Positions 33,727 through 42,344 of a stretch of 64,000 bases of DNA are shown here, in pieces. The position numbers were made by a program, and so were the translations under genes. Each line of letters starts with the position of its first letter. Position 1 is the stretch's first letter. This DNA is from Kitasatospora sp. NA04385 (GTDB lineage: Bacteria; Actinomycetota; Actinomycetes; Streptomycetales; Streptomycetaceae): positions 144,134-208,133 of the forward strand of contig NZ_CP054919.1 in NCBI RefSeq assembly GCF_013364235.1, read 5' to 3'. The notes below the pieces were generated by a model. The model was not told the DNA's origin, made no database searches, and worked only from the letters and a program-made list of their open reading frames with translations.

Positions 33727-35040
33727 TTGAACCCCACCATCCGGGCCACGCCCGACACGTTCATCACCGGCGACCTCAGCCGCCCGCTGGGCCGCCCGCT
33801 GACCCTGGCGGTCCTCGGCGCCGGCGCCCGGGGCGCCGCCTACGCGGACCTGGCGGCCGAACGGCCCGACGTCGCACGCGTGACGGTCGTCGCCGAGCCC
33901 CGCGAGCGGGTCCGCGACGTCTTCGCGGCCAAGCACGCCATCGACCCCGAACTCCGCTTCACCCACTGGCGCGACCTGCTGACCCGCCCGCGGCTGGCCG
34001 ACGTCGCGCTGATAGCGCTCCAGGACGCCGAGCACGTCTCGGCGGCCGTCGCGCTGGCCGACCTGGGCTACCAGATCCTGCTGGAGAAGCCGATGGCCAC
34101 CAGCGAAGCGGACTGCGAGGCCATCGCCGAGGCGGCGCGGCGCAACGGCACCGCCCTGGCGGTGTGCCACGTCATGCGCTACACCCCCTACACCGTCAAG
34201 CTGAAGCAGCTGCTGCTCGAAGGCGTGATCGGCGACGTCGTCTCCCTCCAGCACCTGGAGCCGATCGGCAGCTACCACTTCGCCCACTCCTTCGTGCGCG
34301 GCAACTGGCGCCGCGAGGACGAGTCGTCCTCGCTGCTGCTGGCCAAGTCCTGCCACGACATCGACTGGCTCGCCGACATCGTGGGCCGGCGGGTGGCCAA
34401 GGTCAGCTCCTTCGGGTCGCTGAGCCACTTCCGGCCGGAAGCGGCCCCGGCGGGGGCCACCGAGCGGTGCGTGTCCTGCCCGCTCCAGGACACCTGCGCC
34501 TACTCGGCCACCACGCTCTACCGCGACGGCCTGCGCAACGGCGGCACCAAGCAGTACTTCACCCGGGTCGTCACCGCGGGCGAGCTGACCGAGCAGGCCG
34601 TGACCGACGCGCTCACCGACGGGCCGTACGGGCGCTGCGTCTACCACAGCGACAACGACGTCCCCGACCACCAGGTCGTCAACCTGGAGTTCGACGGCGG
34701 CGTGACCGCGTCCTTCACCCTGACCGCCTTCACCCCGCTGGAGAACCGGCACACCAAGATCTTCGGCACCCGGGGCCAACTCACCGGCGACGGACGCCAC
34801 ATCGAGGTCTACGACTTCCGCACCGAGACCCGCACCGTCCACGACACCTCCGTCGACGGGTCGTCGGCCGCCGAGGGCCACGCGGGCGGCGACCGGGCGC
34901 TGCTGAACGCCTTCCTCGACGCCCTGCAGGGCGGCCGCCCCGAGCTCATCGTCTCCGGCATCGACGCCAGCCTGGCCAGCCACCGGGTGGTCTTCGCCGC
35001 CGAACGCGCGCGCCGCGCCGGCGGCGTGGTCGAGCTCTGA
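33727..35040 (+). CDS. Gfo/Idh/MocA-family oxidoreductase
   Basis: 437 aa. N-terminal Rossmann domain (LGAGARGAAYADLAAE, about 31-46), EKP motif in LLEKPMATS (about 119-127), then a C-terminal beta-sheet domain. A cysteine cluster CVSCPLQDTC plus YGRCVYHSDNDV marks a subgroup that may bind zinc. These enzymes oxidise, epimerise or cleave sugars using tightly bound NAD(P). The TTG start at 33727 has ACGGAG upstream, and no better start fits. It follows the permeases by 51 bases, so it probably acts on the imported sugar. Confidence 0.9.
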   Translation: MNPTIRATPDTFITGDLSRPLGRPLTLAVLGAGARGAAYADLAAERPDVARVTVVAEPRERVRDVFAAKHAIDPELRFTHWRDLLTRPRLADVALIALQDAEHVSAAVALADLGYQILLEKPMATSEADCEAIAEAARRNGTALAVCHVMRYTPYTVKLKQLLLEGVIGDVVSLQHLEPIGSYHFAHSFVRGNWRREDESSSLLLAKSCHDIDWLADIVGRRVAKVSSFGSLSHFRPEAAPAGATERCVSCPLQDTCAYSATTLYRDGLRNGGTKQYFTRVVTAGELTEQAVTDALTDGPYGRCVYHSDNDVPDHQVVNLEFDGGVTASFTLTAFTPLENRHTKIFGTRGQLTGDGRHIEVYDFRTETRTVHDTSVDGSSAAEGHAGGDRALLNAFLDALQGGRPELIVSGIDASLASHRVVFAAERARRAGGVVEL

Positions 35041-35142
35041 CCCGCTCCCCAGGACTCCCGCCGCCCCGCCCGCACCGGGGCTGCGGGTGCACCACCCGCT
35101 CGACCGTGCGGCTCCCCCACCACCGGAAGGACCCTCACTGCC

Positions 35143-38100
35143 ATGGCACCACGCACCAGACCCGGGAGAGCCCGGTTCACGACCCTCACGGCCGCCGCGC
35201 TGACCGTCGTCTCCGCCCTCGTCCTGCCGGCCACCGGCCGGGCGGACGCCGCGACGGCCTCGTCCAGCAGCTCGGACTGGGCCGCCCTGCAGAGCCTGCT
35301 GCCCACCCTGGCGGCGACCTGGAGCGCTCCCCCCACCAACCAGGTCACCTCGTATTTCCCCGGCGGCCCGCTGCTGGGCAACGGCGACCTCGGCGCCGAG
35401 GTCGGCGGCGACAGCCACAGCCTGAAGTTCTACCTGGCCAAGAACGACTTCTGGAACAACTCCACCGGCAAGGGGGTGCACCCCGTCGCCCTCGGCGGCC
35501 TGACCCTGCGGGCGCCGGCCGGCGGCGCCACGTCCGGTACCGCCTACAGCCAGACCCAGGACCTGCTGAACGCCCAGGTGACGTCGGACCTCGTCATCAA
35601 CGGCGCGCCGGTCCACGCGGTCACCTTCACCTCCGACACCGGCGACATCCTGGTCACCAAGCTCACCACCAGCGGTTCCGGCCCCGTGGCGCTGAACGTG
35701 GACACCTGGACGGACGGCAGCAACAGCGCCTACCCGGCCGCCTCCGGGGTGAGCGGCTCCACCCTGTGGGCCACCCGCTCGACCCAGAGCGACGCGGGCA
35801 GCCAGTGGGTGGCCAGGGCCGCGGTCGCCACCCGGGTCCTCAACGCGACGGCGACGACCAGCACCACCTCCACCGGCACCTCCACGGCGGCGTTCAGCGT
35901 CAGCCCCGGCCAGACGGTCACGCTGGTCTCCTCCGTCAACGGCGGCATGAACTCGACCACCTCGGCCGCCGACGCCCAGAGCGCGGTCGCCGGCCTCACC
36001 GACTCGTCCGTCGCGACCCTCCTCGCCGGACACCAGGCCTGGTGGAAGGACTACTGGCTCAAGTCCAACGTGCGGGTCTACGACACCACGATGGAGAAGT
36101 ACTACTACGGCGCCCAGTACCTGCTCGGCAGCTCCGCCCGCAGCGGCAGCAACGCCCCGGGCCTGTGGGGAGCCTGGACCACCAACGACACCCCCGCGTG
36201 GGACGGCGACTACCACCTCAACTACAACGTCCAGGCCCCCTACTACGGGACGTTCTCCAGCAACCGCGTCGACCTGGTCGACCCCTACGTGAAGTCGATC
36301 ACGGACTTCCAGAACACCGGCGCGGCGCTGCTGGCCGGCTCCCAGTCCATCCCCGTCAGCGGGTCGGCCTACAGCAGCCAGTTCAAGGCGGCCCTCGCCC
36401 ACACCACCCACGGCTACCTCTACCCCGTGGGGATCGGCCCGGCCGGCTCAGCCTCCAGCAAGACCTGGTGGAACCAGCCCTCCGACGCCAGCTACGCGGC
36501 CGTACCGATGATCTACAAGCAGGAGTACAGCCCCGACAGCGCCTACCTCGGCCAGACGCTCTACCCCTTCGTCAAGCAGACCGCCCAGTTCTGGCAGGAC
36601 TACCTCGGCGCCAAGCAGTCCGACGGCAAGTACCACCTGATGGGCGCCGCCTACGAGGGCGACTGGGCCCGCGACGACTCGGTCGACCTCGCGGCCGTCA
36701 ACCTGATCCTCAAGTCGGCGATCTCCTACAGCCAGTCCCTGGGCGTCGACGGTGCGCTGCGCCCGGCGTGGCAGGACATCCTGGACCACCTGCCCGCCTA
36801 CGCCACCACGACGTACAACGGGCAGAACGTGTACTCCAGCGACTACGACCGGGCCTTCTCCGCGCTGCTCGGCCGCACGGTGTGCAACCTCGAGTGGATC
36901 CACCCGTTCGACCAGCTCGACCTGGACTCCCCGGCCGCCGCGCGCCAGACCGCGATCAACACGCTCACCGCGATGAACTCCTGGACCCAGGGCAACAACT
37001 TCGCCAAGAGCTTCGGCATCGCCGCCCAGATGGGCTACCCCGCCGACGCCCTCTTCGCGCAGATGAAGAGCGTGATCGCGGCCGACATGCAGCCGAACCT
37101 GAGCGTCGCCCAGGGCGGCGGCGGCCTGGAGGCCGTCGGAGCCACCGACGCGATCAACGCGATGCTGCTGCAGTCCGTCAACGGCACCATCCGACTGTTC
37201 CCCGACTACCCCGCCAACCGGCCCGCGCACTTCAGCAACCTGCGCGCCAAGGGCGGATTCCTGGTCAGCGCCGACTACAACGGCACCACCGTCTCCAACG
37301 TCTCGCTCGCCGCCGACAACGCCGGCGGCCCGGTGACCGTGCTGAACCCCTGGCCCGGCTCCGGCCTCACCGTCAAGGACGCCGGCGGCGCCACCGTGGC
37401 CACCACCTCGGCCGGCGACCGCTACACCTTCACCACCACCGGCGGCGGCAGCTACACCCTGGCCCCCGCCGGCAGCCCCGCCGGCGGCGCGCTCACCGCC
37501 TCCGTCAGCACCCAGCCCGCCGGGAACGTCGACCTGGCCGCCGAAGGAACCACCGACTTCGCCCACTGGGGCCTCAACGGCACCGGCGGCTTCGACCACA
37601 AGGGCGGCGTCAGCCAGTCGATCAGCAACCTGAGCGTGGTCGGCACCAACCCGCTCGTCCAGCTCACCGACAGCCAGGTGACCTACAGCTGGACCGGGGC
37701 CACCCCCACCGCGTCGGCGAACGCCACCGCCACCGGGGTCTACGTCAGGTCCGTCGGCAACGGCTTCCAACTCACCGTGCCGGCCTCGACCGTCCCCCAG
37801 CGGCTGCGGCTCTACCTCGGCGCGTGGTCGGCGAAGGGCAAGCTGACGGCCTCCCTCAGTGACGGGAGCACGGCCCCGTACACCGGGTACTTCGACTCCC
37901 CCTCCGGCAACGCCTACGGCGTGGCGGACCTGACCTTCGCCGCGCTGTCCGCCGGACAGACCCTGACCGTGCAGTACGTCGAGACGGCCTCCTACTCCGG
38001 CAGCAACGGCAACATCACCCTGTCCGCCGCCACCCTGGCGCCGGCCGTGCCGCCGGCCGGGCCGACCCTCGGGGCCACCAGCGGCAAGTGCATCGACATC

Positions 38101-38439
38101 ACCGGCGGCAACAGCGCCGACGGCACCGCGCTCCAGGTGTACGGCTGCAACGGCAGCGCGGCCCAGAGCTGGTCCTACCCCCGGGGCGGCACCATCCAGG
38201 CCGTCGGCAAGTGCATGGACGTGCGGGGAGGCTCCAGCGCCGACGGCACCGCCGTCCAGCTGTACAGCTGCGCCAGTGGCGCCGGCGCCCAGCAGTGGAC
38301 GTACACGCCCGCCACCGGCCAGCTCAAGGCCCTCGGCAAGTGCCTGGACACCACCGGCGGCGCCACCGCCGACGGAACCAAGCTGATCATCAACACCTGC
38401 AACGGCAGCGCCAGCCAGCGCTGGCGGACGTACGCCTGA
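35143..38439 (+). CDS. Secreted GH95-like enzyme with beta-trefoil lectin
   Basis: 1098 aa. Signal peptide (about 1-37), N-terminal beta-sandwich with LLGNGDLGAEVGGD, (alpha/alpha)6 barrel with TNDTPAWDGDYHLNYNVQ (about 348-365; the paired Asn of GH95), then C-terminal beta-sandwich domains and three lectin repeats (about 975-1098; GKCIDITGG, GKCMDVRGG, GKCLDTTGG with QxW). GH95 enzymes are alpha-L-fucosidases or alpha-L-galactosidases. The segment that normally carries the catalytic Asp (DGNFG) here reads GGGGLEAVG, so chemistry or specificity may differ. ATG 35143. Last gene of the importer operon; terminator at 38449. Confidence 0.85.
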   Translation: MAPRTRPGRARFTTLTAAALTVVSALVLPATGRADAATASSSSSDWAALQSLLPTLAATWSAPPTNQVTSYFPGGPLLGNGDLGAEVGGDSHSLKFYLAKNDFWNNSTGKGVHPVALGGLTLRAPAGGATSGTAYSQTQDLLNAQVTSDLVINGAPVHAVTFTSDTGDILVTKLTTSGSGPVALNVDTWTDGSNSAYPAASGVSGSTLWATRSTQSDAGSQWVARAAVATRVLNATATTSTTSTGTSTAAFSVSPGQTVTLVSSVNGGMNSTTSAADAQSAVAGLTDSSVATLLAGHQAWWKDYWLKSNVRVYDTTMEKYYYGAQYLLGSSARSGSNAPGLWGAWTTNDTPAWDGDYHLNYNVQAPYYGTFSSNRVDLVDPYVKSITDFQNTGAALLAGSQSIPVSGSAYSSQFKAALAHTTHGYLYPVGIGPAGSASSKTWWNQPSDASYAAVPMIYKQEYSPDSAYLGQTLYPFVKQTAQFWQDYLGAKQSDGKYHLMGAAYEGDWARDDSVDLAAVNLILKSAISYSQSLGVDGALRPAWQDILDHLPAYATTTYNGQNVYSSDYDRAFSALLGRTVCNLEWIHPFDQLDLDSPAAARQTAINTLTAMNSWTQGNNFAKSFGIAAQMGYPADALFAQMKSVIAADMQPNLSVAQGGGGLEAVGATDAINAMLLQSVNGTIRLFPDYPANRPAHFSNLRAKGGFLVSADYNGTTVSNVSLAADNAGGPVTVLNPWPGSGLTVKDAGGATVATTSAGDRYTFTTTGGGSYTLAPAGSPAGGALTASVSTQPAGNVDLAAEGTTDFAHWGLNGTGGFDHKGGVSQSISNLSVVGTNPLVQLTDSQVTYSWTGATPTASANATATGVYVRSVGNGFQLTVPASTVPQRLRLYLGAWSAKGKLTASLSDGSTAPYTGYFDSPSGNAYGVADLTFAALSAGQTLTVQYVETASYSGSNGNITLSAATLAPAVPPAGPTLGATSGKCIDITGGNSADGTALQVYGCNGSAAQSWSYPRGGTIQAVGKCMDVRGGSSADGTAVQLYSCASGAGAQQWTYTPATGQLKALGKCLDTTGGATADGTKLIINTCNGSASQRWRTYA

Positions 38440-38448
38440 CCTGAAAAG

Positions 38449-38485
38449 GGCCGGGGCCGGACACTTCGGGTGTCGGGCCCCGGCC
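38449..38485 (+). terminator. Strong terminator hairpin with TTCG loop
   Basis: GGCCGGGGCCGGACAC (38449-38464) pairs with GTGTCGGGCCCCGGCC (38470-38485; one G-G mismatch) around TTCGG, just after the GH95-like gene ends at 38439 and preceded by AAAA. It also faces the convergent DeoR gene. Beyond it, 38486-38597 shows no gene. Confidence 0.85.
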
Positions 38486-38597
38486 TTCGGGCTTTCGGGG
38501 TTCGGTGCCGGGTGTGTCCGTCCGGCGGGGAGCCCGACGGCGCCGATCGGTCCGTGGGCAGCGAACCCGCCTCGACGGAGGGCGGGGTGAAGCCGGG

Positions 38598-39410
38598 TCA
38601 GCCCCGGGAGACCGGTGCGACGACGAGTTCGCCGACCGCCTCGGCGAGGACCGCGCGCGCCTGCGCGGGCAGGCCGTCGTCGGTGACGAAGCAGTCGACC
38701 TCGTCCAGGCGCGCGAATCCGCTCAGCCCGACCGTGCCCCACTTGGTGTGGTCGGCCACGACCGCCACCCGGTGGGCGCAGGCGATCAGTGCGCGGTTGG
38801 TCTGCGCCTCGGCGAGATTGGGCGAGGTCAGACCGGCCCGTTCGGACACGCCGTGGGCGCCCAGGATCGACAGGTCCACGTGGAGCGAGGCGAGCACCTG
38901 GTCGGCGATCGCACCGACCAGGGCCGCGGACCGGGTGGGCGTCCCGCCCGTCAGCAGGAGCACCGGGGAGCCGGCGCGCTGCGCGGCGGCGGCCGACAGC
39001 ACCCCGGCGACGGCCAACGAGTTGGTGACGATCGTCAGTTGGGGCACTTCCAGCAGCCGCTCGGCGACCGCGTGCGTCGTCGTCCCGCCGGACAGCGCGA
39101 TCACGCTGCCGGGCCGCACCAGCGCCGCCGCCGCGTCCGCGATGGCGGCCTTGGCCCCCGACTCCAGCGAGGACTTCACCTCGAAGCCGGGCTCGTCCGC
39201 CCTGGTCTCGCCCAGCGCCACCGCGCCGCCGTGCACCTTCGCCAGGGCTCCCTCGCGGGCCAGCGCGTCCAGGTCACGACGCACGGTCATGCCCGACACC
39301 CCCATCTGGGCTGCCAGTTCGACCACCCGGACGGCGCCGTGGCGGGCCACCGACTCCATGATCAGCGCCCGGCGCTGAGGAGCCAGCAGTCCTTGGTCCG
39401 CCACGGTCAT
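38598..39410 (-). CDS. DeoR-family transcriptional regulator (second copy)
   Basis: 270 aa. Winged helix at about 9-60 (RRALIMESVARHGAVRVVEL, VSGMTVRRDLDAL, KVHGGAV) and a DeoR sensor domain with GSVIALSGGTTTHAVAE, TIVTNS, and DHTKWG near the C-terminus. ATG 39410 preceded by GAAGAGG. It is divergent from the phospholipase C gene, with a phased repeat (TTTCGTTGAC, TTTCGTTCAT) at 39621-39640 between. A related element lies upstream of the GH27 gene (44704-44737), so it may control both. Effector presumably a phosphosugar. Confidence 0.93.
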   Translation of the reverse strand: MTVADQGLLAPQRRALIMESVARHGAVRVVELAAQMGVSGMTVRRDLDALAREGALAKVHGGAVALGETRADEPGFEVKSSLESGAKAAIADAAAALVRPGSVIALSGGTTTHAVAERLLEVPQLTIVTNSLAVAGVLSAAAAQRAGSPVLLLTGGTPTRSAALVGAIADQVLASLHVDLSILGAHGVSERAGLTSPNLAEAQTNRALIACAHRVAVVADHTKWGTVGLSGFARLDEVDCFVTDDGLPAQARAVLAEAVGELVVAPVSRG

Positions 39411-39796
39411 GCCTCTTCTCCGCACGCGCGGATGCGGTCGCATCCGTCCGGAACAGCAGGGTACCCCGGCGGCGGCCCGCCGAAGGGGCCTCCTGCCGGT
39501 CCCGGGGCCTCCGTTCGCGCACCGGCCGTCGCCCGCCGCTTCCGGGCGCGGTCTCTGTCCAACCCCTGTCTCTGTCCAACCCCTTGACACCGGCCCGACA
39601 CGCCGCTGTCATGTGGTTTGTTTCGTTGACTTTCGTTCATATCTGCGCCATATCCGCACCGGAATCCGCGCCGACGGCCCTCCTTGCCGTTCAGCTTGCA
39701 CAGAATCCGACAGTGGATCGCCGCACCGTCGGCCGCAGCGCGACGCGTCCGGGCACCCGGCGCCGCACTCCCCCCCCTGCTGAAAGGAACCCGCTC
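39411..39796. promoter_or_regulatory. Divergent promoter region with DeoR-like phased repeats
   Basis: At 39621-39640 TTTCGTTGAC and TTTCGTTCAT are adjacent 10-bp direct repeats, matching the helical-repeat layout of DeoR-family operators. They lie in an A/T-rich patch (GTGGTTTGTTTCG). An upstream duplicated CTGTCCAACCCC (39555-39582) is also visible. No gene is supported in this 386-base gap. Confidence 0.6.
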
Positions 39797-42259
39797 ATGG
39801 TGGACGAACCGAGGCCCGATGTCAGTCGCCGCGCCTTCCTCGGCGGCGCCGCCGGCGTGGCCGGTGTCGCCGCCACCGGCGCGCTCCCCAAGGTCCTGCG
39901 GGATCTGCTGGCCACCCCCGTCCCGGCCGGCACCGGCACGATCGCCGACGTCAAGCACGTGGTCGTCTTCATGCAGGAGAACCGCGCCTTCGACCACTAC
40001 TTCGGCGCGCTGCGCGGCGTGCGCGGCTTCGGCGACCGCAACGCGGTCAACCTGCCCGGCGGCAAGCCGGTCTGGTACCAGCCGTCCACCACCCACCCGG
40101 ACGGGTACATCCTGCCGTTCCGGATGAACACCGCCGCCACCAGCGCCGTCTGCGCCTCCGCGCCCGCCATGAACTGGCCCACCGACCTGGGCATGTACAA
40201 CGGCGGCCGGTACGACGGCTGGAACACCGCCCGCACCCCCGGCCTGGGGATGGGCCACTTCGCCCGGGGCGACCTGGACTTCTACTACCAGCTGGCCGAC
40301 AACTTCACCGTCTGCGACCAGTACTTCTCCTCCACCCTGACCCAGACCAACCCCAACCGGCTGCACCTGTTCACCGGCACCAACGGCGGCTCGGTCGGCC
40401 AGAGCAACACGATGGACAACGGCGTGCCGTCGGGCGGCTTCACCTGGACCACCTACGCCGAACGCCTCCAGGCCGCCAACGTCAGCTGGCGCGTCTACCA
40501 GCAGAGCGACAACTTCGACGACAACGGCCTGGCCTGGTTCGCGCCGTTCAAGAACGCCAAGGCCGGCCAGCCGCTGTACGACCGCGGCATGGCCACCGTC
40601 CCCGACCTCGTCAAGGCGTTCGGCGACGACCTCGCCGCCGGCACGCTCCCCCAGGTCAGCTGGATCGTCGCCCCCGCCTCCCTGTCCGAGCACGCCAACT
40701 ACCGCCCCGCGGCGGGCGAGGACCTCACCGCCCGGCTGCTGGCGAAGCTGGTCGCCCACCCGGAGGTGTGGGCGAACACCGTCTTCCTGCTCAACTACGA
40801 CGAGAACGGCGGCTTCTTCGACCACGTCCCGCCGCCCGCCCCGCCCGCCTCCAGCACCGACGGCCTGTCCACCGTCGCCACCACCGGCGAGATCTCCGGC
40901 GGCAAGCCGGTCGGCCTCGGCTTCCGCGTCCCGATGACGATCATCTCCCCGTGGACGCGCGGCGGTTACGTCTGCTCCGAGGTCTTCGACCACACCTCGA
41001 TCCTGCGCTTCTGCGAAAAGGTCTTCGGCGTCGCCGAACCCAACATCAGCCCCTGGCGCAAGGCCGTCACCGGCGACCTCACCTCCGCCTTCGACTTCAC
41101 CTCCACCACCACCGCCTGGCCCGCCCTGCCCGACACCAGCGGCTACGTCGCCAACGCCGCCACCCAGTGCTCCACCCTGCCCGCGCCCACCGTGCCCGCC
41201 GTGCAGTCGGTGCAGCTCCAGGAGGCCGGCCACCGCAAGGCCCGCCCGATCCCGTACGCCTTCGAGGCCAAGGGGCGCGTCACCCCGGGCACCTTCTACA
41301 TCGACATGGCCAACACCGGCGCCGCCGGCCAGTGCGTCTACCTGTACGCCAACGCCTACCGCACCGACGGCCCCTGGCGGCACACCGTCGAGGCCGGCAA
41401 GACGCTCACCGACTACTTCGTCTCCGGCACCCCCACCGGCGCCTACGACCTCTCCCTGATCGGCGCCAACGGCTTCCTGCGCCGCTTCCGCGGCAACCGC
41501 GTCACCGCCACCACCGGCGGCAACGCCAACCCCGAGGTCACCGCCGCCGTCGACGGCCCCGGCGGCACCCTCACCCTCACCATGAAGAACAGCGGCACCG
41601 CCGCCTGCACCGTCACCGTCACACCCAACGCCCACCGCACCGACGGGCCGTGGACCTTCCCGCTCGCCGCCGGCGCCACCGCCACCAAGACGCTCGACCT
41701 CACCGCCGCCGGCCGCTGGTACGACCTCACCGCCACCGCCGACACCGCCGACGCCTTCCTGCGCCGCTTCGCCGGCCACGCCGAGAACGGCCAGGAGTCG
41801 ATCAGCGACCCGGCCGTCGTCGGCGCCCTGCCCGCCACCGTCTCCTCCGTCGACAGCCAGGAGACCTCGGCCGAGAACGGCGCCGCCGCCAACGTCCTGG
41901 ACGACGTGCTCTCCACCAAGTGGCACACCAAGTGGAGCGGGGGCGCCGCCCCGCTGCCGCACGAGATCCGCTTCGACCTCGGCTCCGCCAGGTCCGTCAG
42001 CGGCCTGTTCTACCTCCCCCGCCAGGACGGCAGCCCCAACGGCCGCATCGGCCAGTACGAGATCTCCACCAGCACCGACGGCACCACCTGGAACACCCCG
42101 GCCGCCAGCGGCACCTGGGCGGACGACGCCCTGCCCAAGCGCGTCGACTTCACCGCCCGCACCGCCCGCTACGTCCGGCTGCGGGCCCTCAGCGAGGCCG
42201 GCGGCCGAGGCCCGTGGTCCTCCGCCGCCGAGATCCGCGTCCTGGGCCCGAGCACCTGA
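39797..42259 (+). CDS. Tat-exported phosphocholine-type phospholipase C with C-terminal F5/8-like domain
   Basis: 820 aa. Twin-arginine signal SRRAFLGGAAG (10-20). Alkaline-phosphatase-superfamily phospholipase C/acid phosphatase domain: HVVVFMQENRAFDHYFG (54-70) with metal-binding E61-N62, DNFTVCDQYF, NYDENGGFFDHVPPP near 335. Two tandem PLC C-terminal beta domains (each with AYRTDGPW or AHRTDGPW) follow, then a discoidin/F5-8 type C module (about 683-820; STKWHTKW, RYVRLRAL). Hydrolyses phosphocholine lipids to release phosphate-bearing head groups outside the cell. ATG 39797 after GAAAGGAA. The glycan-binding tail is unusual for this family. Confidence 0.9.
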   Translation: MVDEPRPDVSRRAFLGGAAGVAGVAATGALPKVLRDLLATPVPAGTGTIADVKHVVVFMQENRAFDHYFGALRGVRGFGDRNAVNLPGGKPVWYQPSTTHPDGYILPFRMNTAATSAVCASAPAMNWPTDLGMYNGGRYDGWNTARTPGLGMGHFARGDLDFYYQLADNFTVCDQYFSSTLTQTNPNRLHLFTGTNGGSVGQSNTMDNGVPSGGFTWTTYAERLQAANVSWRVYQQSDNFDDNGLAWFAPFKNAKAGQPLYDRGMATVPDLVKAFGDDLAAGTLPQVSWIVAPASLSEHANYRPAAGEDLTARLLAKLVAHPEVWANTVFLLNYDENGGFFDHVPPPAPPASSTDGLSTVATTGEISGGKPVGLGFRVPMTIISPWTRGGYVCSEVFDHTSILRFCEKVFGVAEPNISPWRKAVTGDLTSAFDFTSTTTAWPALPDTSGYVANAATQCSTLPAPTVPAVQSVQLQEAGHRKARPIPYAFEAKGRVTPGTFYIDMANTGAAGQCVYLYANAYRTDGPWRHTVEAGKTLTDYFVSGTPTGAYDLSLIGANGFLRRFRGNRVTATTGGNANPEVTAAVDGPGGTLTLTMKNSGTAACTVTVTPNAHRTDGPWTFPLAAGATATKTLDLTAAGRWYDLTATADTADAFLRRFAGHAENGQESISDPAVVGALPATVSSVDSQETSAENGAAANVLDDVLSTKWHTKWSGGAAPLPHEIRFDLGSARSVSGLFYLPRQDGSPNGRIGQYEISTSTDGTTWNTPAASGTWADDALPKRVDFTARTARYVRLRALSEAGGRGPWSSAAEIRVLGPST

Positions 42260-42284
42260 CGCACCGCCGGGTGGAGCACACCCG

Positions 42285-42322
42285 GGAGCGCCCCCGGCCG
42301 TCAACCCGGCCGGGGGCGCTCC
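42285..42322. terminator. Perfect 16-bp bidirectional terminator
   Basis: GGAGCGCCCCCGGCCG (42285-42300) pairs exactly with 42307-42322 around TCAACC. Followed on the plus strand by GTTT. It separates the convergent phospholipase C and GH27 genes. Confidence 0.85.
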
Positions 42323-42344
42323 GTTTCGCGCATCAGGGCGCGGA

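Noticed and set aside
32740..36411. 1223-aa minus-strand frame
   Set aside because: Compositional shadow of the permease, Gfo/Idh and GH95-like genes, which have clear motifs in plus-strand frames.
32865..37862. 1665-aa plus-strand frame
   Set aside because: Arg/Pro-rich alternate frame of the same real genes; no recognisable domain.
39555..39582. Duplicated CTGTCCAACCCC considered as an attachment site
   Set aside because: Only a short local duplication, with no integrase or tRNA nearby.
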